From: Puniceibacterium sediminis
GTDB taxonomy: Bacteria > Pseudomonadota > Alphaproteobacteria > Rhodobacterales > Rhodobacteraceae
Reading direction: 5' to 3'
Assembly (NCBI RefSeq): GCF_900188035.1
Contig: NZ_FZNN01000018.1
Location: 1-64,000 of the forward strand
DNA: 64,000 bases
The translations under genes and the position numbers were made by a program. Shown one piece after another: positions 36,858 to 45,089 of the stretch. Every line of letters begins with the position of its first letter. Within the stretch, counting starts at the first letter, position 1. The notes under the pieces are model-generated. The model did not search any database. It worked only from the letters and a program-made list of their open reading frames with translations, and was not told where the DNA came from.

Positions 36858-38465
36858 ATGTCAGATGTCACCAGTCGCCACCGTCTTGATCTGTCCGGTA
36901 GCCGGGCCGTCAATCCCCTCGGGGTGCTGCTCTTCGCAGCACTCATCGCGGTCGCCCTGCCGATCTTCTGGCTGGGGTTCCAGTCGCTCGCCAGCGCCTG
37001 GATCACCCCGGAATACAGCCACGGCCCGCTGATCCCGCTGATATCGCTCTATCTGTTCCTGCGCGAATTGCGCCGCGCGCCACCGCGTGACCCTTCCGCT
37101 CCGGTGAACCGCTGGCCCGGGATCGCGGTGATTGCGGTCGGGCTGATCTTTGGCATCTTCGGAAATCTGGTGCAGATTCCCGATATCGTCACCTATGCCT
37201 TCATCATCTGGCTTGGCGGGGTGGTGCTGACCGGCTTTGGCTGGCAACGTGGCAAAACCCACCAGCTGCCGGTGCTGCATCTGGTCTTCATGCTGCCCCT
37301 GCCGCAGTTCGTCTACTGGCAGCTCACGATCTTTCTGCAGCTGGTGTCCTCGGAACTCGGCGTCTGGTTTATCCAGCTGGCCGGAATCCCGGTGTTCCTT
37401 GAGGGCAATGTAATCGACCTCGGCATCTACAAGCTCCAGGTCGCCGAGGCCTGTTCCGGCCTGCGCTACCTGTTCCCGATCCTGTCGTTTTCCTACCTCT
37501 TCGCCATCCTCTACCGCGGGCCGTTCTGGCACAAGGTGGTGATGTTCGCGATGGCGGCCCCCCTGACCATCTTCATGAACTCCTTCCGCATCGGCATGAT
37601 CGGAGTGCTGGTCAACAGCTATGGCATCGGTCAGGCCGAAGGATTTTTGCACTTCTTTGAAGGCTGGGTGATCTTTGGCGCCTGCATCGGCATCCTGTTC
37701 CTGACGGCCATTCTGCTGCAGCGCCTGACGCCCAACCCGATGGGGCTGCGTGACACCATCGACATGGATTTCGACGGGCTGGGCGCCCAGGCCGCGCGGA
37801 TCCTGTCGATCCGCCCGGCGCGCGGTATCGCCATTGCCACCCTTGTCAGCCTTGCCGTGACAGCGGCCTTTCTGTTCACCCCCGCGCCCGACCGGGTCCT
37901 GCCGCACCGCGACAGCTTTACCCTGTTTCCGCGCGGCATCGGTGACTGGAACAGCTATACCATCCCCCTCGACGCCGAGACGGCAAAGGTGTTGAACGCC
38001 TCGGACTACATCAACGCGGTCTATGCCCAACCGGGAAAATCCGACAGCTATGTGAACTTCTTCTCGGCCTATTACGACAAGCAGACCGAAGGCTCGGGCA
38101 TCCATTCCCCCGAGGTCTGCCTGCCCGTCGGCGGCTGGGAGGTATTTTCCATCGAACCGACGCAGGTGTCCTTTCCGGACACGGTCTATGGCACCTTCAC
38201 CCTGAACCGGGCGGTGATCGAAAAGGGCCTGTCGCGTCAGCTGGTCTATTACTGGTTCGAACAGCGCGGCAAGCGGCAGACCAACGACTATGTCGCCAAG
38301 GCCGGCGTGGTCTGGGACAGCCTGACCATCGGGCGCACCGACGGCGCGCTGGTGCGGTTTGTCACGCCGTTCGCTGCTGGCGAGTCCGAGGCAGAGGCCG
38401 ATACCCGCCTGCAGGGCTTCATGGCCGAAATGCTGCCACAGCTGCCACGGTTCATTCCGGAATAG
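36858..38465 (+). CDS. xrtD: Exosortase D with C-terminal EpsI domain (VPLPA-CTERM-specific type)
   Basis: The ATG at 36858 gives 535 residues; the frame is open far upstream but there it overlaps the acyltransferase gene. Residues about 20-300 form a multi-helix exosortase domain with the catalytic set Cys199 ([10 protein letters not shown]), Arg244 (NSFRIG) and His265 (GFLHFFEGW). Residues about 330-535 are an EpsI domain with a conserved Cys421 in [12 protein letters not shown]. Exosortases recognise PEP-CTERM-type tails, cut them and probably attach the protein to a surface polymer. The fused form and the VPLPA tail encoded 1 kb downstream fit XrtD. The EPS genes of this window contain the other typical partners of exosortase loci. 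Confidence 0.9.
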   Translation: MSDVTSRHRLDLSGSRAVNPLGVLLFAALIAVALPIFWLGFQSLASAWITPEYSHGPLIPLISLYLFLRELRRAPPRDPSAPVNRWPGIAVIAVGLIFGIFGNLVQIPDIVTYAFIIWLGGVVLTGFGWQRGKTHQLPVLHLVFMLPLPQFVYWQLTIFLQLVSSELGVWFIQLAGIPVFLEGNVIDLGIYKLQVAEACSGLRYLFPILSFSYLFAILYRGPFWHKVVMFAMAAPLTIFMNSFRIGMIGVLVNSYGIGQAEGFLHFFEGWVIFGACIGILFLTAILLQRLTPNPMGLRDTIDMDFDGLGAQAARILSIRPARGIAIATLVSLAVTAAFLFTPAPDRVLPHRDSFTLFPRGIGDWNSYTIPLDAETAKVLNASDYINAVYAQPGKSDSYVNFFSAYYDKQTEGSGIHSPEVCLPVGGWEVFSIEPTQVSFPDTVYGTFTLNRAVIEKGLSRQLVYYWFEQRGKRQTNDYVAKAGVVWDSLTIGRTDGALVRFVTPFAAGESEAEADTRLQGFMAEMLPQLPRFIPE

Positions 38466-38576
38466 CCTTCGCCCAAATACCTCTGGCCGACATAACCACC
38501 CCTGCCCCCTTCCCGGGCGTCGGGGAAACGTGATAGCGCGCTTGCATCCTGCCCCAGCCTGGTAACATCCTGCCGC

Positions 38577-39284
38577 ATGCGCTCTCCTGCACCGCACTAT
38601 CACCATGAACACCCGTCCCGCTGGCTGCCCTGGCCGCCGATGCTGCTGGTGCTGCTGCTCGCCAGCATCCTGCCCGAACTGGTGCTGACGCTGGCGGATC
38701 AGGGGGTCGTCGGCCCGCCCTATCTGCGCCTGCTGGCCTACCAGCTGGGGGCCTTCCAACCGGATCTGCTGACCGGTCAGGGCCTGCAAGTCTATGCCGC
38801 CCAGCCCGTGGTGATGTTCCTCAGCTACAGCGTGATACACACCGGCCTGCTGCATCTGGCCGGGAACATGGCCGCGCTGCTCTATCTTGGGCGGCTGACG
38901 CTGGAACGCCGCTCGGGCCGGGGGCTGTGGGGGCTGTATCTGGTCGCGACCACTGGCGCGGCGGTGATGTTCACCCTGGTGGGGCCGCCCCATGCCACGA
39001 TGGTCGGCGCCTCGGGTGCGCTGTTCGGGCTGCTGGGGGCCTGGGCCGTGGATTCAGGCCTGCTCTCGCCCAAGGGGCCCATGGCCGCCCCCCGCCCCCT
39101 GATCCAGTTCCTGAACCTGCTGGCCTGCGCCGGCGCGCTGATCCTGTTCGACATCGCCGGCCGGGTCCTGCTTGGCACCCCCGTCGCCTGGCAGGCCCAT
39201 ACCGGCGGCTTCCTCAGCGGCGCGCTCTTTGCGCTGATCCTGCCCCACGACAGGCGCCCGGCCCGGGCCCCCACCTCCGACTGA
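38577..39284 (+). CDS. Rhomboid-family intramembrane serine protease
   Basis: This 235-residue protein has about six or seven membrane helices. The catalytic pair is complete: Ser146 in MVGASGALFGLLGAW and His208 in WQAHTGGFLSG. The upstream H-x-x-x-N block (HTGLLHLAGNM) forms the oxyanion side. Rhomboids cut membrane helices within the bilayer. It is encoded between an exosortase and that exosortase's likely substrate, so it may act on the tail helix or on another helper protein. Rhombosortases are a rhomboid subgroup known to act on GlyGly-CTERM tails; no such tail is seen here. The 111-base gap before it includes no clear terminator. Confidence 0.85.
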   Translation: MRSPAPHYHHEHPSRWLPWPPMLLVLLLASILPELVLTLADQGVVGPPYLRLLAYQLGAFQPDLLTGQGLQVYAAQPVVMFLSYSVIHTGLLHLAGNMAALLYLGRLTLERRSGRGLWGLYLVATTGAAVMFTLVGPPHATMVGASGALFGLLGAWAVDSGLLSPKGPMAAPRPLIQFLNLLACAGALILFDIAGRVLLGTPVAWQAHTGGFLSGALFALILPHDRRPARAPTSD

Positions 39285-39361
39285 CCCCAGAACCTCTGTC
39301 CCTCCCCCCGCGCCCGAGGCGGGCCGGGGCAGAATGTACCTTTCTTTGCGCCTGACCCTGT

Positions 39362-39386
39362 GCGAAGTCTTTTTAAGACTCTTCGC
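39362..39386 (+). promoter_or_regulatory. Inverted repeat upstream of the VPLPA-CTERM gene
   Basis: AGTCTT and AAGACT (39366-39371 and 39375-39380) form a perfect inverted repeat about TTT. An outer pair GCGAAG/CTTCGC (39362-39367, 39381-39386) could extend it. It begins 55 bases before the start codon and contains the 11-mer shared with the xrtD upstream region. Confidence 0.4.
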
Positions 39387-39416
39387 AATTTTATTTTCTT
39401 CAGGGATATTTCCAGA

Positions 39417-40694
39417 ATGACAGCTTTTGCAAAACCGGCGCTTGTCGCCCTGGCCTGTCTGGCCGCGGCCCCGGCCGCCCGCGCCGCCACCTTTTCAACC
39501 GAGAGCAAGATCACCGCAAGCGACGCCGCAGCGGGTGACACCTTCGGGTTTTCCATTGCCATCTCTGGCACCACCGTCCTCGTCGGGGCACATGGAGACG
39601 ACGACAATGGCGGCAACAGCGGCTCTGCCTATCTGTTCGACCCCACCACAGGCACACAACTCACAAAGCTGACGGCAAGTGATGGCGCGACGAATGACTA
39701 CTTCGGCCTCTCCGTTGCCATCTCTGGCACCACCGCCATCGTCGGAGCATATGCGGACGACGACAATGGCGGCAACAGCGGCTCGGCCTATCTGTTCGAC
39801 ACCACCACCGGAGCACAACTCACAAAGCTGACGGCAAATGATGGCGCGACGAATGACTACTTCGGCAGGTCCGTTGCCATCTCTGGCACCACCGTCCTCG
39901 TCGGGGCAGATGCGGACGACGACAATGGCGCCGACAGCGGCTCGGCCTATCTGTTCGACACCACCACAGGCACACAACTCGCCAAGCTGACGGCAAATGA
40001 TGGCGCGACGAATGACTACTTCGGCACGTCCGTCGCCATCTCTGGCACCACCGCCCTCGTCGGGGCATATGGCGACGCCGACAATGGCAGCGCCAGCGGC
40101 TCGGCCTATCTGTTCGACACCACCACAGGCACACAGCTGGCCAAGCTGACGGCAAGTGACGGCGTGGCGTATGACTACTTCGGCTTTTCTGTCGCCATCT
40201 CTGGCACCACCGCCCTCGTCGGGGCATTTGGCGACGACGACAATGGCAGCTTCAGCGGCTCGGCCTATCTGTTCGACATCACCACCGGAACACAACTCGC
40301 CAAGCTGACGGCAAGTGACGCCGCAGCGAGTGACTACTTCGGCAGGTCCGTTGCCATCTCTGGCACCACCGCCATCGTCGGGGCATATGGCGACGACGAC
40401 AATGGCGGCAACAGCGGCTCTGCCTATCTGTTCGACATCCCCACCGGGGCACAACTCGCCAAGCTGACGGCAAGTGACGGCGCGGCGTCCGACTCCTTCG
40501 GCAGCTCCGTTGCCATCTCCGGCAACACCGTCCTCGTCGGGGCATATCTGGACGACGACAATGGCAGCAACAGCGGCTCGGCCTACCTCTACAGCAGCCC
40601 GGCAACCGTGCCGCTGCCCGCCGGTGTCTGGCTGATGCTCGCCGGGCTGATGGCCCTGGGCTGGGCGCGCCGCGCCGCCGCCCCCCGGGCATGA
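39417..40694 (+). CDS. Secreted seven-repeat FG-GAP (beta-propeller) protein with VPLPA-CTERM tail
   Basis: The ATG at 39417 is preceded by AGGGAT and starts a signal peptide (LVALACLAAAPAARAATF). Residues about 30-395 are seven tandem 53-residue repeats of the form DYFGxSVAISGTTAIVGA followed by DDDNGGNSGSAYLFD. This is the FG-GAP/integrin-alpha pattern with Asp/Asn-rich loops likely to bind Ca2+; seven blades would close a propeller. The tail has VPLPA (398-402), a membrane helix (GVWLMLAGLMALGWA) and a basic end (RRAAAPRA), the classic VPLPA-CTERM sorting signal. It should be the substrate of XrtD encoded 1 kb upstream. It is the only such tail I found in the window. Its stop overlaps the start of the next gene. 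Confidence 0.9.
   Translation: MTAFAKPALVALACLAAAPAARAATFSTESKITASDAAAGDTFGFSIAISGTTVLVGAHGDDDNGGNSGSAYLFDPTTGTQLTKLTASDGATNDYFGLSVAISGTTAIVGAYADDDNGGNSGSAYLFDTTTGAQLTKLTANDGATNDYFGRSVAISGTTVLVGADADDDNGADSGSAYLFDTTTGTQLAKLTANDGATNDYFGTSVAISGTTALVGAYGDADNGSASGSAYLFDTTTGTQLAKLTASDGVAYDYFGFSVAISGTTALVGAFGDDDNGSFSGSAYLFDITTGTQLAKLTASDAAASDYFGRSVAISGTTAIVGAYGDDDNGGNSGSAYLFDIPTGAQLAKLTASDGAASDSFGSSVAISGNTVLVGAYLDDDNGSNSGSAYLYSSPATVPLPAGVWLMLAGLMALGWARRAAAPRA
39507..40600 (+). repeat. Seven 159-bp tandem repeats (coding)
   Basis: Seven in-frame units of about 159 bases make up the FG-GAP region; neighbouring units are highly similar (for example TTGCCATCTCTGGCACCACC recurs in most). Units 2-6 are the most alike. 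The pattern invites slippage or recombination, so unit number may vary between strains. Confidence 0.9.
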
Positions 40695-41053
40695 AACCGG
40701 CCCTTGCCGCCGCGCTTAGCCTGGCCGCCGCGCTAAGCCTGGCCGCCACCGCCGGCCCGGCGCAGACCACGCAGCCGGGTCCCGGCCCCAGCCCCGAGCG
40801 GTGCTACCTGCTCGGCCAGATCGCCCTGTCGCACTGGCTCGACCTGCTCGGCACGCTCGGCTCGGGTGACCCGGCGGTGATCGATCCGGCACTGGCGCGG
40901 GTGGACGGCTCGGCCGGCCTGTACCAGACCCTGTCCTGCGACATGCCCGCGCTGGCCTCTGCGATGGACTGCGTGCTGGTCTCTGACGCGGGCAGCCCGC
41001 CGCAGACCCGCGCCCGCCAGTGCCTGCGCGATGCCGGCCTCGCGCGCCCCTAG
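40691..41053 (+). CDS. Small secreted cysteine-containing protein, unknown
   Basis: The 120-residue product starts with a signal peptide (LAAALSLAAALSLAATAGPA) and has four Cys (in ERCYLLGQ, TLSCDMPA, AMDCVLV and RQCLRDAG), enough for two disulfides. I recognise no family. Its ATG overlaps the stop of the FG-GAP gene (ATGA), so the two are coupled and probably work in the same place. It may be a periplasmic helper or surface partner of the propeller protein. Confidence 0.6.
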   Translation: MKPALAAALSLAAALSLAATAGPAQTTQPGPGPSPERCYLLGQIALSHWLDLLGTLGSGDPAVIDPALARVDGSAGLYQTLSCDMPALASAMDCVLVSDAGSPPQTRARQCLRDAGLARP

Positions 41054-41112
41054 GCGGGGTTTCCCCCGCCACACGCCCCCCGCGCCCTACCCCGTACCCT
41101 GTCCCCCAACAG

Positions 41113-41166
41113 CCATATCCCAGCCATACGCTTTCCATACGCTTGCCATACGGGTTCCATACGGTT
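41113..41166 (+). repeat. Degenerate CCATACG repeats upstream of kdsD
   Basis: CCATACGCTTT, CCATACGCTTG, CCATACGGGTT and CCATACGGTTG follow one another between 41124 and 41166, preceded by a weaker CCATATCCCAG at 41113. The spacing of 11-12 bases is about one helical turn. They lie roughly 110-160 bases before kdsD in the 219-base gap and may be sites for a regulator of the KDO genes. Confidence 0.45.
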
Positions 41167-41272
41167 GTTTGCGCCCCCTGCCCTGCCCCACGCCGCTCTG
41201 CCGCGATCCGTTGGACACGCCCCGGCCCGCCCGGTATGACATCCCAAGACCAGCACAGGATGCCACCCCGAG

Positions 41273-42223
41273 ATGACCCAGACCCCCGCCGATATCGCCC
41301 GTGGCGTGCTGTCGACCGAAGCCGCGGCCCTGACGCGTCTTGGTGAAGAATTGCCAAGTGATTTCAACGATGTAGTGACGCGCCTTTTGCAGGTCCCGGG
41401 GCGTGTGATCGTGTCGGGCATGGGTAAATCCGGCCATGTGGCGGGCAAGATCGCCGCCACCCTTGCCTCGACCGGCACGCCTGCCCAGACCGTGCATCCC
41501 GGCGAGGCAAGCCATGGTGATCTGGGCATGATCACGGCGTCTGATGCAGTCATTTTGATTTCTAACTCCGGTGAAACGCGCGAACTGGCCGATATCATAG
41601 CCCACACCCGCCGCTTTGCCATTCCGCTGATCGCGATCACGAAAAACCCGTCCAGTACCCTGGCAACGCAGGCAAATTTCACCCTCACCCTGCCCGATGC
41701 GCCCGAGGCTTGCGCCATCGGCATGGCGCCGACTACCTCAACCACAATGACTATGGCCCTGGGGGATGCGCTGGCCGTGGCGCTGATGCAGCACCGTGGT
41801 TTTGACCGCGCAAATTTCCTGACCTTCCACCCCGGCGGCACCCTCGGCGCCCAGCTGATCAAGGTCCGCGCCGTAATGCACAAAGGCGACGCCCTCCCCA
41901 TCGTCAGGCCCGACACCGACATGGGCGAAACCCTTCTGGTGATGAGCGCAAAAGGCTTCGGCGTCGCCGCCGTGGTCGAAGACGGCCGCCTGACCGGCGT
42001 CATCACCGACGGCGACCTGCGCCGCAATCTTGATGGGCTGATGGAGCGCCGCGCCGGCGACGTGGCCACCCCCAATCCGCGCAGCATCAGCCCCGACATC
42101 CTGCTGATCGAGGCTTTGGGCCTGATGAACGCCGCCAAGATCAGCGCGCTTTTTGTTGTTGAAAAGGAACAGCTTGTGGGACTTGTCCATATCCATGACG
42201 CGCTGCGGGCGGGTGTCGCATGA
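41273..42223 (+). CDS. kdsD: D-arabinose-5-phosphate isomerase (KdsD/KpsF)
   Basis: This 316-residue protein has an SIS domain (residues about 30-170: RVIVSGMGKSGHVAGKIAAT, HPGEASHGDLGMI, ISNSGETRELADII) and two CBS domains (about 200-316: KVRAVMHKGDALPIV, GVITDGDLRRNL). It interconverts ribulose-5-phosphate and arabinose-5-phosphate, the first step to KDO. The stop overlaps the kdsB start by four bases. As KpsF-type enzymes are found in capsule loci, this copy probably serves the plasmid polymer; the chromosome is expected to have its own. Confidence 0.95.
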   Translation: MTQTPADIARGVLSTEAAALTRLGEELPSDFNDVVTRLLQVPGRVIVSGMGKSGHVAGKIAATLASTGTPAQTVHPGEASHGDLGMITASDAVILISNSGETRELADIIAHTRRFAIPLIAITKNPSSTLATQANFTLTLPDAPEACAIGMAPTTSTTMTMALGDALAVALMQHRGFDRANFLTFHPGGTLGAQLIKVRAVMHKGDALPIVRPDTDMGETLLVMSAKGFGVAAVVEDGRLTGVITDGDLRRNLDGLMERRAGDVATPNPRSISPDILLIEALGLMNAAKISALFVVEKEQLVGLVHIHDALRAGVA

Positions 42224-43011
42224 GTGCGGTAATCTTCATCCCGGCGCGCTACGCCTCGACCCGCTATCCGGGCAAACCGCTGGTGGAACTGACGGGTGCG
42301 ACGGGCGTCAAAAAGACCCTGATCCAGCGCAGCTGGGAGGCGGCAGTTTCGGTCAAAGGCGCTGATGCCGTCTATGTCCTGACCGACGATGCCCGCATCG
42401 CGGACGCCGCGCAGGCGTTCGGCGCAAAGGTTCTGATGACCTCCGAGGCTGCCCGCAACGGCACCGAACGCTGCGCCGAGGGCCTTGCCCAACTGGAGAC
42501 AAAGCCCGACATCGTGATCAACCTGCAGGGCGACGCCCCCCTGACCCCCGGCTGGTTCGTCGAGGCGCTGATCGACCGCATGGCCGCGGACCCATCGGTG
42601 CAGATGGCCACCCCGGTGCTGAAATGCGATACCGAAACGCTGGAAAACTTTGTCACCGACCGCCGCAATGGCCGCGTCGGCGGCACCACGGCGGTGATGC
42701 GCGCCGATGGCAGAGCGCTCTATTTCTCCAAGGAAGTGCTGCCCTACGTCGGTTCGCTGGAAAGCCCGCCCGAGGTCTGGCACCATGTCGGTGTCTACGG
42801 CTACCGCCCCGCAGCGCTTGATGCCTATGGCACATGGCCCGAGGGGCCGCTGGAACGCGCCGAAGGCCTTGAACAACTGCGGTTTCTTGAAAACGGCACC
42901 CCCGTCAACTGCGTCGCGGTCGAAGGCCGGGGCCGGGTGTTCTGGGAACTCAACAACCCCATCGACGTGGCCCGCATCGAAGCGGTGCTGGCCCGGGAAG
43001 GACAGCCATGA
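42220..43011 (+). CDS. kdsB: CMP-KDO synthetase (KdsB)
   Basis: The 263-residue cytidylyltransferase has the N-terminal signature AVIFIPARYASTRYPGKPL. Further blocks are VLTDDARIADAAQAFGAKV, MTSEAARNGTERCAEGL and VINLQGDAPLTP. It activates KDO as CMP-KDO. It is translated from ATGA overlaps with both kdsD and kdsA, a tight three-gene unit. The QGDAPLTP block (usually QGDEPL) is slightly unusual but keeps the metal-binding Asp. Confidence 0.9.
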   Translation: MSAVIFIPARYASTRYPGKPLVELTGATGVKKTLIQRSWEAAVSVKGADAVYVLTDDARIADAAQAFGAKVLMTSEAARNGTERCAEGLAQLETKPDIVINLQGDAPLTPGWFVEALIDRMAADPSVQMATPVLKCDTETLENFVTDRRNGRVGGTTAVMRADGRALYFSKEVLPYVGSLESPPEVWHHVGVYGYRPAALDAYGTWPEGPLERAEGLEQLRFLENGTPVNCVAVEGRGRVFWELNNPIDVARIEAVLAREGQP

Positions 43012-43841
43012 CAGCCCCGAAAACCGTTTCCATCGGCAATATCAGGGTCGCAAACGACGCGCCCTTTGCTCTGATCGCCGGCCCCTGCCAGCTTGAATCC
43101 CTTGACCATGCCCGGATGCTGGCCACGCGGATTGCCGAGGCCGCCGAGGCGGCGAACACGCCCTGGATCTTCAAGGGCAGCTACGACAAGGCCAACCGGT
43201 CGTCGCTGGGCGGCAAGCGCGGTCTTGGCATGGACGCCGGTCTGGAAATCCTCGCCGCGATCAAGGCTGAATTCGGCTGCCCGGTGCTGACGGACGTGCA
43301 TGCCCCCGACCACTGCGCCCCGGTGGCACAGGTCGTCGATGTGCTACAGATCCCCGCCTTCCTCAGCCGCCAGACCGACCTGTTGCTGGCCGCGGGCGAA
43401 ACCGGTGCTGCGATCAACGTCAAGAAAGGGCAGTTCCTTGCCCCCTGGGACATGGCCCATGTGGCCGACAAGATCGCCAGCACCGGCAACCAGCGCATCC
43501 TGCTGTGTGAACGCGGCGCAAGCTTTGGCTACAACATGCTGGTGTCGGACATGCGCTCCCTGCCGATCATGGCCGAAACCGGCTATCCGGTGGTGATGGA
43601 CGCCACCCATTCGGTGCAGCTGCCCGGTGGTCAGGGCACATCGTCGGGCGGGCAGCGGCAGTATGTGGAACCGCTGGCGCGGGCGGCACTTGCCGTGGGC
43701 GCGGCTGCGGTGTTCATCGAAACCCACGAAGACCCGGACAACGCGCCGTCAGACGGGCCAAACATGGTGCCGATCAACCGGCTGGCAAAGATGCTGAAAG
43801 GCCTGCGCGCCATCGACGATCTGACCAAGAATCCCGGCTGA
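43008..43841 (+). CDS. kdsA: KDO-8-phosphate synthase (KdsA)
   Basis: The 277-residue TIM-barrel enzyme has LIAGPCQLES, FKGSYDKANRSS, the catalytic GLGMDAGLEIL area, TDVHAPDHCAPV and ERGASFGYNMLVSDMRSLPI. It condenses arabinose-5-phosphate and phosphoenolpyruvate to KDO-8-phosphate. Cys11-type metal-dependent enzymes carry the Cys in AGPC as here. The pathway step by KdsC, the phosphatase, is not encoded in the window and would have to come from elsewhere. It ends in convergence with the unknown gene at 43854. Confidence 0.95.
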   Translation: MTAPKTVSIGNIRVANDAPFALIAGPCQLESLDHARMLATRIAEAAEAANTPWIFKGSYDKANRSSLGGKRGLGMDAGLEILAAIKAEFGCPVLTDVHAPDHCAPVAQVVDVLQIPAFLSRQTDLLLAAGETGAAINVKKGQFLAPWDMAHVADKIASTGNQRILLCERGASFGYNMLVSDMRSLPIMAETGYPVVMDATHSVQLPGGQGTSSGGQRQYVEPLARAALAVGAAAVFIETHEDPDNAPSDGPNMVPINRLAKMLKGLRAIDDLTKNPG

Positions 43842-43853
43842 GGCCGCCTCCGC

Positions 43854-44777
43854 TCAGTCGCCTTTCCGCCCTGCCGCCAGACGCAGCCGCCTCAGGAAGT
43901 CGTGGGTCCAGCGCCTGACCCCTGCAAGTCTTTGCCGCGCCTGCCCCAGTTCGGCACGCAGGGCGGCATTGTCGGCTTCTGCCTTGCGGTGCCTCAGATA
44001 CAGCGTTTCAAGCCCAGCCTGACCGGCGCGCAGTTGCGTCATGAGCAGCTCCTGCTGCCGCAACAGAGAGGCCGCGTCCTGCTGCTCTTCCTGTGGCAGC
44101 TCCGGCACGCGGATCTGATCGGCATCATGCGTGGCGCGCTCCCCCTGCATCCGGGCACCTCGCTGCTGCGCGGCATAGAGCGCCGCCGCAGCAGCGACAT
44201 TCACCGACCCAGAGACTGGATTCGGCGTAAGATCGTGACCGGCTGCGGCAAAGTCTGCGCACAGGGCGTGCGCCTCGGCGGACTGCATCAGCACCAGTTC
44301 GGCCAGACAGAGGATGACCGGATCCTGCGCCGGGGTGGGCAGCGCCGCGATCTCCCGTCCCAGCGCACTGTTCGGGTCCAGGCCGAGGCGCGCGGCAAGG
44401 TCAGCGGATTGCGTCCCTCCGGAATCGATCTGCAGCAGGATCACCCGACGCCGGTTCTGGCGCCACAACGACAAGAGCGCCCCGGTCTCGGTCATCCACT
44501 GCGCCAGGGCGTGCTCGGCCAAGGTCCCCTCGCTCATCGCGTCGGCCACGGCATTGCGCGCACAGTACGTCAGAACCACAAGATCGCAGTCGGGATTCTG
44601 TACGAGCGCCTCGCCTGCCTGCGGTACGCACAGCCCTGGCCCGACCAGCGCCCCTGCCTTATCCAGCAGAGCGACAAGGGCTCTCTGCGCGGCAGTTGGA
44701 AAGCTCTGACAGATCAGAAAGGGGGGTACTGTCAGCGCTTGGTGGGCCTTCTGGACTTGGGGAAGGGAGGCATCCAT
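43854..44777 (-). CDS. Unknown protein, capsule neighbourhood, with C-terminal coiled coil
   Basis: The ATG at 44777 gives 307 residues; another at 44807 would add ten but has no ribosome site. Residues about 20-190 are an alpha/beta region rich in small residues (VILLQIDSGGTQSADLAARL) with no motif I recognise. Residues about 220-290 are a coiled coil (LLRQQELLMTQLRAGQAGLE and onward) followed by a very basic end. It has no signal peptide. It is convergent with kdsA and divergent from the UDP-glucose dehydrogenase gene. I cannot name it; the alpha/beta part could bind a nucleotide or be a degenerate glycosyltransferase. Confidence 0.55.
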   Translation of the reverse strand: MDASLPQVQKAHQALTVPPFLICQSFPTAAQRALVALLDKAGALVGPGLCVPQAGEALVQNPDCDLVVLTYCARNAVADAMSEGTLAEHALAQWMTETGALLSLWRQNRRRVILLQIDSGGTQSADLAARLGLDPNSALGREIAALPTPAQDPVILCLAELVLMQSAEAHALCADFAAAGHDLTPNPVSGSVNVAAAAALYAAQQRGARMQGERATHDADQIRVPELPQEEQQDAASLLRQQELLMTQLRAGQAGLETLYLRHRKAEADNAALRAELGQARQRLAGVRRWTHDFLRRLRLAAGRKGD

Positions 44778-45089
44778 CCTGTCTACTCTTTTGCATTTTT
44801 CTTGCATTCGGGTGTCGGCGGCAGCCGGAATCGCCTCTTACTCTGCTGGCCAATATCCAATACCGTGTCGTCCCGACGAATGTCTACAAGGCACGCCCCA
44901 ATCCAGACCCGCCAGAGGCTACATTAGTCCCTTTCACAGACCAGCGGCGCGGAAAACGGCGGCTCCTAGGCACAGCCGTATGAGCAAAGCGCAATCCGCC
45001 CCTCTGCGCATTGACGGCATCACCGGTCTGGGTCAAACCCGATCTGCCATACATGCTATTAAGCCTACGGGGTTTGAAGGAGACTTTTT
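44778..45089. promoter_or_regulatory. Divergent intergenic region before ugd
   Basis: This 312-base stretch has no credible gene. It includes TTGCATTTTTC next to TTGCATTCG (44792-44809), a candidate promoter for the minus-strand gene, and a strong ribosome site (GAAGGAG) before ugd. Confidence 0.35.

Noticed and set aside
39507-40600. CRISPR-like regular repeats
   Set aside because: The 159-base units are contiguous, in frame and encode FG-GAP motifs; there are no spacers and no cas genes.
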